Source: Acinetobacter brisouioides
Lineage (GTDB): Bacteria; Pseudomonadota; Gammaproteobacteria; Pseudomonadales; Moraxellaceae
Length of the DNA: 64,000 bases
Direction: 5' to 3'
NCBI RefSeq assembly: GCF_004331075.1
Contig: NZ_SJNX01000001.1
Coordinates: 372,001-436,000, forward strand
Positions within the stretch are counted from its first letter, which is position 1. Each line of letters begins with the position of its first letter. A program made the position numbers and the translations under genes. Below the pieces are notes generated by a model. That model was not told the origin of the DNA. It saw nothing but the letters and a program-made list of their open reading frames with translations, and did no database searches. This document shows positions 38,246-46,560 of the stretch, piece by piece.

Positions 38246-38851
38246 TTAACTTGGACGATGTGGGGTAAACATTTCAACAACAGGACTTGCTTTTTGCTGT
38301 TTTTGTTGAAGCAGAGGAGTTTCTGAGATATCAACTTTCTTACGTCCAATAGAAAGACTCACAGGAATCAGGCGTACAAATTCGTACAATTCCTGATAGC
38401 TGATTTCACCTTCTTCATCGTTATCTGAATCTTCAAACTCAACTGCTGCAACTTCTTGTAAATGCTCGATCAATTCCATTTCATCTTTACGCAAATGTCC
38501 AGAAGCCAACCCAAAACCTAGCACCACACCTGCACACCAGTCAGCAAGGGCTTGTACGCGTTCTTGCAAGACATGTTCATCATCTGGCAGTAATGGTAAA
38601 TAGTCGAGTTCATCTTCAGACAATGCATGAGCAACATCTTCTGCTTCATCACCAAGAAGCACCAACGCCTCTTCATTCGGTGCGGATATATTGAGTGTTG
38701 CTAAAATTTGTAACCATTCATCACGGCTTGGTGGTTGTGTCACACAAACTATACCGGTCAATAGCCCATGTAACTCACTTGGGCTTGAAACTTCCTCAAC
38801 AGAAGAAAAATTACGTTCCCACTCCGACCAACCAGAAATATCGTCTTGCAT
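38246..38851 (-). CDS. YgfB/UPF0149 family protein
   Basis: 201 aa from ATG 38851 (MQDDISGWSEWERNFSS). It has the UPF0149 features: PSELHGLLTGIVC near residue 27, acidic mid-section, and DWCAGVVLGFGLASGH near 105. Helical and acidic, no membrane span. Function is undefined in most species; YgfB of P. aeruginosa affects expression of a peptidoglycan amidase. First gene of the ygfB-pepP-ubiH-ubiI operon, with a divergent promoter shared with the coiled-coil/zapA pair (about 65 bases). Confidence 0.85.
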   Translation of the reverse strand: MQDDISGWSEWERNFSSVEEVSSPSELHGLLTGIVCVTQPPSRDEWLQILATLNISAPNEEALVLLGDEAEDVAHALSEDELDYLPLLPDDEHVLQERVQALADWCAGVVLGFGLASGHLRKDEMELIEHLQEVAAVEFEDSDNDEEGEISYQELYEFVRLIPVSLSIGRKKVDISETPLLQQKQQKASPVVEMFTPHRPS

Positions 38852-38915
38852 TCGTTTATCCAATCTCTATACTTCGTATATATTACCTTTGTTTGCAGCA
38901 CTGTGCGACCACGTT

Positions 38916-39473
38916 ATGTTAGAAGAATTAAAGCGCCTTCAGGCACACATTGCGGTAGTGAAAAACCGTTTAGCACATTTTGAGCGTGAAAATACGTCTT
39001 TGCTTGCCTCAAAACAGCAAAGCGATGAACAATATCATGCACATTTGACGCAAAAAAATACCATCATCACGCAAAAGCAGGATGAGATTGACAGTTTGCA
39101 GGATCATTTAGGCACCTTGCAGTCTCAATATAAACAGCTCAATCAAGATGCAACCACTCTAGCCGATCGCTATAACCGTTTGGAAAAAAGCTGTACTGAT
39201 CTCAAAAATCGTTTTCAGGAAATTCTTAACGAACGAAATGAGCTACGTGTCGTCAAAGAAAAACTGCAAAATGACTATAAACATGCCCAACAGGAAATTA
39301 CATCCTTAAAGCAGGAACAGGAACGTCTGATTCAAAAGAACGAACAGGCGAAATCGAAAGTTGAAGCCATCATTCATCGTTTGTCTGTTCTGGGCACTGA
39401 ACAGGATCAATACACGCAAGAAATTCAACAACTCGCAAATCCTGCGGAGCAAAATGAGGAAACTTCGCCATGA
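38916..39473 (+). CDS. coiled-coil protein directly upstream of zapA
   Basis: 185 aa from ATG 38916 (MLEELKRLQAHIAVVKNRL); the longer frame to 38691 runs into the divergent gene and is rejected. Nearly the whole chain (residues 1-170) is heptad-patterned coiled coil, rich in Gln, Glu, Lys and Asn, with no membrane span. Many gammaproteobacteria carry a short coiled-coil gene (about 70 aa, TIGR02449 type, similar in style to ZapB) here; this one is more than twice as long. It overlaps zapA (ATGA), so a stoichiometric partnership with ZapA in the division ring is a fair inference, not shown. Confidence 0.7.
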   Translation: MLEELKRLQAHIAVVKNRLAHFERENTSLLASKQQSDEQYHAHLTQKNTIITQKQDEIDSLQDHLGTLQSQYKQLNQDATTLADRYNRLEKSCTDLKNRFQEILNERNELRVVKEKLQNDYKHAQQEITSLKQEQERLIQKNEQAKSKVEAIIHRLSVLGTEQDQYTQEIQQLANPAEQNEETSP

Positions 39474-39757
39474 GTGAAGCCGTGACTGTCGAATTACGTA
39501 TTATTGAACAGGTTTTTCGTCTCGCAACCACTGTTGAGAAAAAAGCTGATCTCGAAAAAGCGGCTGAATTACTCAATGAGAAATTTCAGGAATTTCGCCG
39601 TAATGCTCCTCGTGTTGAACACAACAAACTGGTGATTATGGTTGCTTTAGAGCTCATGCAGGAAGTTCTTGCATTGAATAAATCTCTACAAGAATATAGT
39701 CATTGCGAACGGATTCTAAACTCGTTATTAACTGAAGTTGAAGAAATGGTGGAATAA
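39470..39757 (+). CDS. zapA: cell division protein ZapA
   Basis: 95-aa FtsZ-ring-associated protein that cross-links FtsZ filaments. The N-terminal beta-beta-alpha head (AVTVELRIIEQVFRLATTVEKKADLEKAAELLNEKFQEFR) and a C-terminal helix match ZapA; it lacks the G-type catalytic residues of any enzyme. Start ATG overlaps the upstream coiled-coil stop. Directly followed by the 6S RNA gene, the classic zapA-ssrS order. Confidence 0.9.
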   Translation: MSEAVTVELRIIEQVFRLATTVEKKADLEKAAELLNEKFQEFRRNAPRVEHNKLVIMVALELMQEVLALNKSLQEYSHCERILNSLLTEVEEMVE

Positions 39758-39812
39758 CCGCACAAATCCTCAACACTTGAAAAACAACTTAACAATGAAC
39801 TGGTATCAGGAA

Positions 39813-39841
39813 TTTGCATCCTTCTTGTTATTGGTTATACT
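39813..39841 (+). promoter_or_regulatory. 6S RNA promoter
   Basis: TTTGCA (39813-39818), 17-base spacer, TATACT (39836-39841). The expected start lies 6-7 bases later, at the beginning of the 6S RNA helix. Confidence 0.7.
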
Positions 39842-39847
39842 GTTTAT

Positions 39848-40033
39848 AGTCTCTGAGATGTTTGCCAGCGCGTCGAATTCCCCTGAGCCGATATCTTTTT
39901 TTTAGGATTACGTTCTGCATATTTAGAGTGTATGCCTGCCCTAGAGCAGGAAACCCAGCAAGTATGCGTCGTGTCCACCTTGAACTTTAGGGTTCAAGGG
40001 TGACGACATGCAGCGGCATCTTCGGAGTACTAT
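39848..40033 (+). ncRNA. ssrS: 6S RNA (SsrS)
   Basis: RNA that mimics an open promoter and sequesters housekeeping RNA polymerase in stationary phase. Conserved blocks are read in order: CTCTGAGATGTTTGCCAGCG, then CCCTGAGCCGATATCTTT, and at the 3' side CACCTTGAACTTTAGGGTTC, AAGGGTGACGACATGCAGCG, and GGCATCTTCGGAG. The two ends pair (CTCTGAGATG with CATCTTCGGAG), forming the closing stem around the large bubble. Length about 186, with ends approximate within a few bases. Position after zapA agrees with gammaproteobacteria; the usual next gene, ygfA, is missing here. Confidence 0.92.
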
Positions 40034-40527
40034 TATTTTATAAAAATCAAACATATCAATCTAATTATGTGATATGAATAAACTTAGTCATTTAGACTGT
40101 ATTTACCGATAGTCCAATCAGTCATTAGAAATGATAGCAATAAAAACCTAAGCACTAACAATAAAAATTGACTTCGTAACCTAACATTTTCTTCTCCAAT
40201 TTCCGTGGCTTATTCCAACACCAACCCTGGTGTTAATTTTTCAGGCAGGCTCAGGCTGTCGGTTTCCAACGATGCCCCCACACCACCAATCAACAGATCA
40301 GATTTCATTGATCAAAGTTCAATCTTTATCTAGCGTATATCTATAAATATCTACAAAAATAGACGATCATATTCGTACTAAAAACAATCATTATCCAGCC
40401 TCACATTCTTGTCACCCTTATATCTTTTGAGTATCCACACACAACCTATAAGGTTGTTTTATCTTACTATTTAGCTGACATAATATAATTTCGTATAAAG
40501 GAAGGTCAAAAGTACCAAAGGGAAAAA
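40034..40527. other. intergenic region after 6S RNA with a small gene fragment
   Basis: About 490 bases with no full gene. Minus strand 40308-40210 reads 32 codons with an ATG (MKSDLLIGGVGASLETDSLS, then LPEKLTPGLVLE and stop) which look like a real protein C-terminus but belong to no family I recognise; it is also GC-richer than its surroundings. The last 60 bases hold the promoter and the ribosome site of the M20 gene (AAGGAAGG is 20 bases upstream, GGGAAAAA next to ATG). Confidence 0.4.
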
Positions 40528-41883
40528 ATGCTATTAAAATCAAAATTAATTTGTTTCATGACACCACTGCTTTTACTCAGTTCAAATACATTTGCTGACT
40601 GGGTGAAAGATGCATCTTTAAAGAATGAAGCAGAAACAATCCAATTAAGACACCACATTCATGCGCATCCTGAATTGGGAAATATGGAATTTCAAACCTC
40701 TGCGCTTGTACAAAAAGAACTCAAATCTTATGGAATTGAAGTTAAAACAGGCTTTGCTAAAACGGGAATCATTGGAATTTTAAAAGGTGCTCAAGCGGGG
40801 CCTGTAATGGCATTAAGAGCAGATATGGATGCGTTACCGATTGAAGAAAAAACAGGGTTGCCATTTGCCAGCAAACAAAAGGGAATCTATCAAGGAAAAG
40901 AAGTATCCGTCATGCATGCATGTGGTCATGATGCACACACAGCTATGCTACTCGGCGCAGCCAAAATATTAGCGAAGAATAAAGATAAAATTAAAGGAAC
41001 CGTTGTTTTTGTTTTTCAACCTGCTGAGGAAGGCGGTGCAGATATTGATAATTTTAGCCAAGGAGATCAAATTGGTTCAAGAAAAATGATCTCAGATGGA
41101 GCACTGTCCAATCCTAAACCAGAGGTTATTTTTGGAATGCATGTAATATCAGGTCTGCAAAGTGGGCATATTTATTATAAAGATGGAGCCATCCTGAATA
41201 GTGCAGATAATTTAAGTATTCAAGTTAAAGGAAGACAGGCACATGGCTCCATGCCTTGGCTGAGTAATGACCCAATTGTAAGCTCCGCTCAAATTATCAA
41301 CAACTTACAGACGATGATCAGTCGCCGTACAAATTTAACCGAAGGAATGGGTGTCATTAGTATCGGTAGTATCCAATCTGGAAATGCTGGAAATATTATT
41401 CCTGAAAAAGTTGATATGCTAGGAACGATTCGCTCTAATAATGAAAATATTAGACAAAATATTATTCAACAACTCCCTGAGATGATCAAATATACTGCAT
41501 TAGCCAATCATGTCAACGCAGATGTCAAAATATCAGCTTATGCACCTGTGACTACAAATAATAAGGCTCTGACAGAGTTAATGATCCCCACATTTAAAGA
41601 AGTTGTTGGAGATGAAAAAACGCATTATTTAAAAAATAATGCAAGTGCCAGTGAAGACTTTGCTTATTATGGTCAATTGATGCCCTCTTTATTTGTGTTT
41701 ATTGGGGCAACTCCAGCAAACCAAGATATGAGTAAAGCTGCACCTAATCATAGCCCGAATTTTATTGTCGATGATGCCACACTAAAAACAGGCGTTGAGT
41801 TACATGTGCGATTTATACTCGATTATCCTGATAGACGTGCAAATCAGTTAAAAACCAATACCCAAAACAATCCACTTTCATAA
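40528..41883 (+). CDS. exported M20 family amidohydrolase / peptidase
   Basis: 451 aa. Signal peptide MLLKSKLICFMTPLLLLSSNTFA with a cut after residue 23, so periplasmic or secreted. M20D-type dimetal hydrolase (hippurate / N-acyl-amino-acid hydrolase group): ALRADMDALPIEE near residue 92, MHACGHDAHTAMLLGAA near 130 and FQPAEEGG near 166 with catalytic and metal-binding Glu; GMHVISGL near 203 and ASASEDFAYYG near 372 complete the metal set. Substrate unknown. AT-rich compared with neighbours, flanked on both sides by decayed DNA, and without operon partners, which suggests acquisition. Confidence 0.85.
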   Translation: MLLKSKLICFMTPLLLLSSNTFADWVKDASLKNEAETIQLRHHIHAHPELGNMEFQTSALVQKELKSYGIEVKTGFAKTGIIGILKGAQAGPVMALRADMDALPIEEKTGLPFASKQKGIYQGKEVSVMHACGHDAHTAMLLGAAKILAKNKDKIKGTVVFVFQPAEEGGADIDNFSQGDQIGSRKMISDGALSNPKPEVIFGMHVISGLQSGHIYYKDGAILNSADNLSIQVKGRQAHGSMPWLSNDPIVSSAQIINNLQTMISRRTNLTEGMGVISIGSIQSGNAGNIIPEKVDMLGTIRSNNENIRQNIIQQLPEMIKYTALANHVNADVKISAYAPVTTNNKALTELMIPTFKEVVGDEKTHYLKNNASASEDFAYYGQLMPSLFVFIGATPANQDMSKAAPNHSPNFIVDDATLKTGVELHVRFILDYPDRRANQLKTNTQNNPLS

Positions 41884-42307
41884 AAACTATCCCTGTAGCT
41901 GTGAACAATCTTCATTAGATCAAGATCTGTCACCATTTTCTGCTCTACGTCGATGGCTAGATCTTGAGAATGGTGAAAACCCTGTTTCAAGATTTCTATC
42001 TCGACTAAAATACCAACAATACTTCATCAGTTTTTAATTGATCCCTGCTCACTTCCAAATCAGCTGACTCATCACCTGTTTCTTTAGATAGAATCGGAGA
42101 TGCCTGACCCAAGCTTTAAAGTATCACCGTCTAAAGAGACAATTCGTTGTTGCTATTGTCCAATCCAATTTGGAAATAAAGAAACCATCATTTCATGTTC
42201 TAATTGCTGACTATCTTCTTCAACAAAAAATACATCATTCAAACTGATACTAGTCGCTTATATCCTCACCTTCAGACTAAACCAAAAGATTTGACGCTAA
42301 AAAGAAT
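41884..42307. other. decayed coding sequence after the M20 gene
   Basis: About 420 bases with no complete gene. Plus-strand frame 41888-42037 lacks a start but reads a protein-like stretch (YPCSCEQSSLDQDLSPFSAL, then RRWLDLENGENPVSRFLSRL). Further on is the small frame listed at 42100. I cannot name the parent genes. Confidence 0.4.
42100..42210 (+). CDS. 36-aa zinc-ribbon-like small ORF
   Basis: MPDPSFKVSPSKETIRCCYC, then PIQFGNKETIISCSNC and TGA. Two Cys-x-x-Cys-like knuckles (C-C-x-C and C-x-x-C) 15 residues apart look like a half or minimal zinc ribbon. The preceding GGAG touches the ATG, too close for a good ribosome site. It may be a fragment of a longer dead gene or a genuine microprotein. 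Confidence 0.3.
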   Translation: MPDPSFKVSPSKETIRCCYCPIQFGNKETIISCSNC

Positions 42308-42337
42308 AAAAAACCGCAGCCTTTCGGCTACGGTTTT
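42308..42337 (-). terminator. terminator of the DcaP-like porin gene
   Basis: AAAACCG-c-AGCC / GGCT-a-CGGTTTT with one internal mismatch and a short loop, T-run on the minus strand, 23 bases past the porin stop. Confidence 0.8.
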
Positions 42338-42360
42338 AGCGTTACATCGTGTTCGTTAAA

Positions 42361-43779
42361 TTAGAAGTTATAACGAGCCATCAAGCCTACACGAGAGTAA
42401 TCACCCTTGTTGTCTGTAGTTGCTGTTGAACTTGCAAAAGTTTCACGTTGACCATAAGTGTATTCAACACCCAAATCTACGTCTTTAACAGGTGTGTAGA
42501 AGCTGTTAACAATGATGTTATACAAGTTCTTGTTCTGAGTTGGTGCAAGCTTAGCAAAAGTACTATCATTCTTATACCAGATTGCGCCAGCTGCTACAGT
42601 TGAACGGAATTTTGGTGACCATTTATGCGAGTAACCAAGCAAACCAGAATCGAACTCAGATTCACCAATATGGAGATCTGTACCAACGCGAGAAGCAACA
42701 TATGCATCGTTTTGGAAGAACATATAGCGGTTATCACCTTTAACGTGATAGTAGTTCGCAAACACAGTATCGTTTGGTGTAAAGCTATATTTACCACCTA
42801 CACCGACACCCCAACCCAACTTGGTTTTGTCAATGTTAGTACCGGTATTATCAGTTGCTGTTGCAGCAGAAATACGGTTTTCATGCAACATACCATGAAC
42901 TTGCAACAAACCTTTTTTATCAGCAGTCGCAATATCATAACGTGCAGTTAATGCAGGTAAACGGTTACCACCTGAAGACGCAGTAGCAGCGCCAATTGTT
43001 CCAGATGTAGTACTTAACTTATCAGCATCACCACCTTCCAACGCGACTAACACTTTTTGGTTAGCAGTGATTGGTTGAGTATAACGTACTTGAACGTTAC
43101 GTTTTGTACCACCACCCATTGCACCATTGTAGTCAACAGTTTCAGGCATAGTATCAACATTGACAAATGGAGATGTAGTTTGACCAACTAACCATTTACC
43201 CAAAGACAAGTAAGCATGACGCACACGGAATGAACCATCACCATTTGTGCTACTGCTACCCATGAAGTCAGCTTCGAGTTTACCAGTTAAGTCGCCATAT
43301 TGTGTTGGACGAACAACATCGACACCAAGACGTGAAGTTGCCGCAGTCACATTCAGGTTATTTCGAGTACCATGTGCAGAATTCAAAGGTACTTTATTGG
43401 TATTGTTGGTAATACTTGTAGTATCAGAGTTTCCACCTTTAGTGTCATAAGTGCTGTCTGCACGAACGCTACCATAAACTTTAAGCTGGGTTTGACCATC
43501 TGCAAGTGTGATCCAACCTGGTTTAGTGCTTGATGCTGTTGGTGCAACTGGTGCTGGTTTAGCTGCAGCAATTTCTGCTTGTTGTTGCAATTGAACTGCT
43601 TGTTGCTGTTGTTGGCTAGAAAGGCTTTGAACCATTTGTTGAAGTTCAGAAACTTGTGCTTTTAAGTCAGCAACTTGTTGAGTTGTTGTTGCTGCTTGAG
43701 CAGAACCGATTGCGCCCCACGCTAAAGCCGCGCTTACTGAAAGTGCTAATGTTTTTACCTTAATCACAGTATTCTCCAT
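42361..43779 (-). CDS. DcaP-like outer-membrane porin
   Basis: 472-aa trimeric-type porin resembling Acinetobacter DcaP, a diffusion channel for negatively charged small molecules such as dicarboxylates. Signal peptide ends AIGSAQA near residue 29. It is followed by a coiled-coil periplasmic stretch (QQVADLKAQVSELQQMVQSL plus a poly-Gln segment), then a beta barrel with alternating hydrophobicity, ending in Phe (RVGLMARYNF), as expected for BAM recognition. The start may be GTG at 43767 rather than ATG 43779: GGAG lies 6 bases before that GTG, while the ATG has no ribosome site. The 565-base upstream gap implies a complex promoter. Highly expressed codon usage. Confidence 0.88.
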   Translation of the reverse strand: MENTVIKVKTLALSVSAALAWGAIGSAQAATTTQQVADLKAQVSELQQMVQSLSSQQQQQAVQLQQQAEIAAAKPAPVAPTASSTKPGWITLADGQTQLKVYGSVRADSTYDTKGGNSDTTSITNNTNKVPLNSAHGTRNNLNVTAATSRLGVDVVRPTQYGDLTGKLEADFMGSSSTNGDGSFRVRHAYLSLGKWLVGQTTSPFVNVDTMPETVDYNGAMGGGTKRNVQVRYTQPITANQKVLVALEGGDADKLSTTSGTIGAATASSGGNRLPALTARYDIATADKKGLLQVHGMLHENRISAATATDNTGTNIDKTKLGWGVGVGGKYSFTPNDTVFANYYHVKGDNRYMFFQNDAYVASRVGTDLHIGESEFDSGLLGYSHKWSPKFRSTVAAGAIWYKNDSTFAKLAPTQNKNLYNIIVNSFYTPVKDVDLGVEYTYGQRETFASSTATTDNKGDYSRVGLMARYNF

Positions 43780-44353
43780 CCAATAAAAAAGCTTGTTGTT
43801 TTGAAAGTATCGCTACTATTCCAAACTAAAGTAACAAAATTATGACAATCCCTTAATAAATTTAATCTTCCTTGCTTATTCGATATATTTCTATACAGCT
43901 TAAGTCGTAGAATTACACAAAAAATAACTTTAAATACATTTTTTTCCAAGACTTCTATTAAAAGAAAAGTGTAATTTTTTATTTTTTGTACATTTTATAA
44001 ACACTTACTTTAAATTTAAATCTTATTTCCCATTTATTAATAAAAAATACATTCAAAAAAACAATAACACTATCATCTATAAAATTCTGCATATTTTATC
44101 AAAACACAGTCTCAAAAGTAGCAACATCGACTATAACTGAGCAAAACCATCATTAAAATAAATAAAATGACATTCTTTTGGGAGTTTCTATCATTAAAAC
44201 GAGTGAGTAAACGGTCATTTTCTACCCAATCAAAAATACACATACAACATTGTATATTCGGTTGAGTTAAGCGCAAAATTTACGATTTGTAAAACCATGA
44301 TTTGCCCATCAGTCTACAATGCCTTCTTGTCAAAATGGCCTTGATTGATCAAT
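43780..44353. other. AT-rich upstream region of the porin gene
   Basis: About 570 very AT-rich bases with no gene frame. It must hold the porin promoter and long leader, and the start of the acyltransferase pseudogene on the other strand. I see no clear hairpin or repeat in it. Confidence 0.4.
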
Positions 44354-44973
44354 ATGCAAGCCAAAAATTTTCCGCATCTGCCCTCTCAGTTACCTGCACG
44401 TGGTACAGCACACAGCCGTGCTTGGTTTCGCCAATTGTTCTTTCTACAAGGCTGGAGTTTTGAAGGAGAAATTCCTGACCTACCCAAAGGCGTTGCGATT
44501 TTAATGCCCCATACCTCCAATTATGATGCATGGTATGCGCTGATCGGGATTTTGGGTTTAGGGGTTAAAATTTCGGTTTTAGGTAAAGCCTCATTATTTA
44601 AAACACCGCTCAGACCATTACTTGAACAGGTTGATGTGATTCCTGTCCAACGCAACAGCAAAAGCGGCTTTACAGAACAAGCCATTCAGATTATGCAATC
44701 CCGAGAAAAATCTGGATTGGTCTAGCGCCCGAAGGTACACGCAAACGCGCGCAAGACCTTAAAACTGGATTTTACCGAATCGCCGTAGGTGCAAATGTGC
44801 CGATTGTGATGTTTACGCTGAACTACCAACAAAAAACTTTACGCTGTTTAGGCTATGTTCAACCAAGTGGTCACTATGAACAGGATTTAGCCAAAATTTT
44901 AAACTGTTATTGTGGGCAATTTTACCCAAAACATCTCGAATGGCTATCCGAACCCTTACGCAAACTTTTGTAA
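44354..44973 (+). pseudogene. lysophospholipid acyltransferase (PlsC type) with a one-base frameshift
   Basis: Frame 1 runs from ATG 44354 (TTG 44345 is an alternative) and holds acyltransferase block I MPHTSNYDAW (H-x4-D), then stops at 44725. The rest of the protein continues in another frame from about 44707, reading KIWIGLAPEGTRKRAQDLKT (block III) to a stop at 44973. Restoring one A to the A5 run at 44706-44710 joins them as SREKIWIGLAPEGTR and gives 206 aa, a normal length for this short, soluble or peripheral family. It may be a true loss, a phase-variable A-run, or a homopolymer sequencing error. Confidence 0.85.
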
Positions 44974-45046
44974 AAATACTGGTCAATCTTGGGATTTTTT
45001 GTTGATATAAGCACTCCCATTTTTTCATGCACATAATACTGATTAT

Positions 45047-45973
45047 ATGATATTTAAAATAACACGCTGGTCCTGCATTACCCTATTAGGCGTAGGGTTA
45101 TTGGGATGTGATACAACAGGTTCTAAAAAAACATCAGCAACACTGATGACTAAACCACGCGAACCCGTCATTGCACTTGCTCTCGGTGGTGGTGGCGCTA
45201 AAGGTTTTTCACATATTGGCGTGATTAAAGTTCTCGAATCTCACGGAATTAAACCTAAAATTGTCACTGGCACGAGTGCTGGCAGTTTTGTGGGTAGTTT
45301 ATATGCCAGTGGGAAAACTCCATATCAATTACAACAACTCGCCTTTCAGCTCAAAGAGTCAGATTTACGTGATCTGACCTTTAACCGTCAAGGCGTGGTA
45401 CTGGGACAAAAGCTACAAGACTACGTCAACACCAATGTTGGTAATAAACTGATCCAGCAGTTCCCAATTCGCTTTGCAGCGGTGGCAACACGCTTGGACA
45501 ATGGTAAAAAAACTGAGTTTATTCGCGGTAATGTTGGGCAGGCAGTTCGCGCGTCTTGTAGTATTCCAAATGTATTTGTGCCAGCAACTATTGCAGGGGT
45601 CAAATATGTTGATGGTGGTCTAGTCAGCCCAATCCCTGTGAGTACCGCAAAAAGTATGGGCGCAGATATTGTGATTGCAGTTGATATTTCTGCACGCCCA
45701 AGCAAAACTGGTGCAGGCAACATGTTTGGTTTACTCGATCAAACGCTTAATATTATGGGTCAGCAAAGCATTCAGCAAGAATTACAACAAGCCACGATCG
45801 TGATCCAACCTAAAGTGGGGAACTTAGGTGTACTTGATTTGAGTTCCAGCCAAAATGCCATTTTGGAAGGTGAACAAGCAGCACAAAGTAAAATTCCAGC
45901 CATAGAAACAGCGATTGCCAACTTTAAAAAATCGCCTGCGGCTCTACGACCTGCGCCCCGCCCACATTTCTAA
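45047..45973 (+). CDS. patatin-like phospholipase lipoprotein
   Basis: 308 aa. N-terminal lipoprotein signal (ITLLGVGLLGC, Cys near 22). Patatin domain from about residue 43: oxyanion GGGGAKGFSHIG, nucleophile GTSAGSFVGS, and catalytic Asp in VDGGLVSPIP. RssA-type length; it hydrolyses acyl lipids or acts on an unknown envelope lipid. A basic, Pro-rich tail ends the protein. A single gene with about 100 bases before the nfeD gene. Confidence 0.86.
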   Translation: MIFKITRWSCITLLGVGLLGCDTTGSKKTSATLMTKPREPVIALALGGGGAKGFSHIGVIKVLESHGIKPKIVTGTSAGSFVGSLYASGKTPYQLQQLAFQLKESDLRDLTFNRQGVVLGQKLQDYVNTNVGNKLIQQFPIRFAAVATRLDNGKKTEFIRGNVGQAVRASCSIPNVFVPATIAGVKYVDGGLVSPIPVSTAKSMGADIVIAVDISARPSKTGAGNMFGLLDQTLNIMGQQSIQQELQQATIVIQPKVGNLGVLDLSSSQNAILEGEQAAQSKIPAIETAIANFKKSPAALRPAPRPHF

Positions 45974-46072
45974 AAACATTCAATAAACATATTTTTTAGC
46001 AACATCATCTGCTACATTAGTGTAGTAAATGATGTAATTTTTGTACATAAAACCAATAAATAGAGACAACTT

Positions 46073-46546
46073 ATGCAGATTGTGTTGGAACCTTGGCACT
46101 GGTTTGTTTTAGGTATTGGCTTGATGCTAATTGAACTGGCTATCCCCACTTTTGCAGCGATCTGGTTTGGCCTCGCTGCCATTATAGTCAGTATTTTATA
46201 TTGGATTTTTCCGTGGATGGGTTTTGCCACCCAAATCGTGACATGGACTGTTTTATCAATCTTATGCACCATACTTTGGTTTAAATTTATTAAACCTTTA
46301 TCCATCGATAAAACCAAAGCAGGCTTACCCCGTGAAGCTACTATCGGACAAATTGGCATGGTGATTCAGACTGGGCTTAATCATGAGCAAATCAAAGTCC
46401 GATTTTCTTTGCCTATACTCGGTGCAGATGAATGGCTATGTCGCACGACCTCTAGTGTACAAGTTGGTGACCGTGTCATTGTGACCGATATTTTAGGTAA
46501 TGACCTACTGGTAAAACCCTATTCTTCAAATTCTTCATCTTCATAA
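46073..46546 (+). CDS. NfeD-like membrane protein
   Basis: 157 aa. About four hydrophobic helices in the first 80 residues, then a soluble OB-fold domain (residues 85-150, LPREATIGQIGMVIQTGLNH). The short NfeD1b form lacks the ClpP-class protease domain. It is 14 bases upstream of the SPFH gene, the usual NfeD/SPFH pair that forms membrane microdomain assemblies. Confidence 0.85.
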   Translation: MQIVLEPWHWFVLGIGLMLIELAIPTFAAIWFGLAAIIVSILYWIFPWMGFATQIVTWTVLSILCTILWFKFIKPLSIDKTKAGLPREATIGQIGMVIQTGLNHEQIKVRFSLPILGADEWLCRTTSSVQVGDRVIVTDILGNDLLVKPYSSNSSSS

Positions 46547-46560
46547 CAAGGAAAATAATA

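Noticed and set aside
38691..38915. Long N-terminal extension of the coiled-coil protein
   Set aside because: It would run 160 bases antisense into the YgfB-like gene and has no coiled-coil pattern; ATG 38916 begins the heptads.
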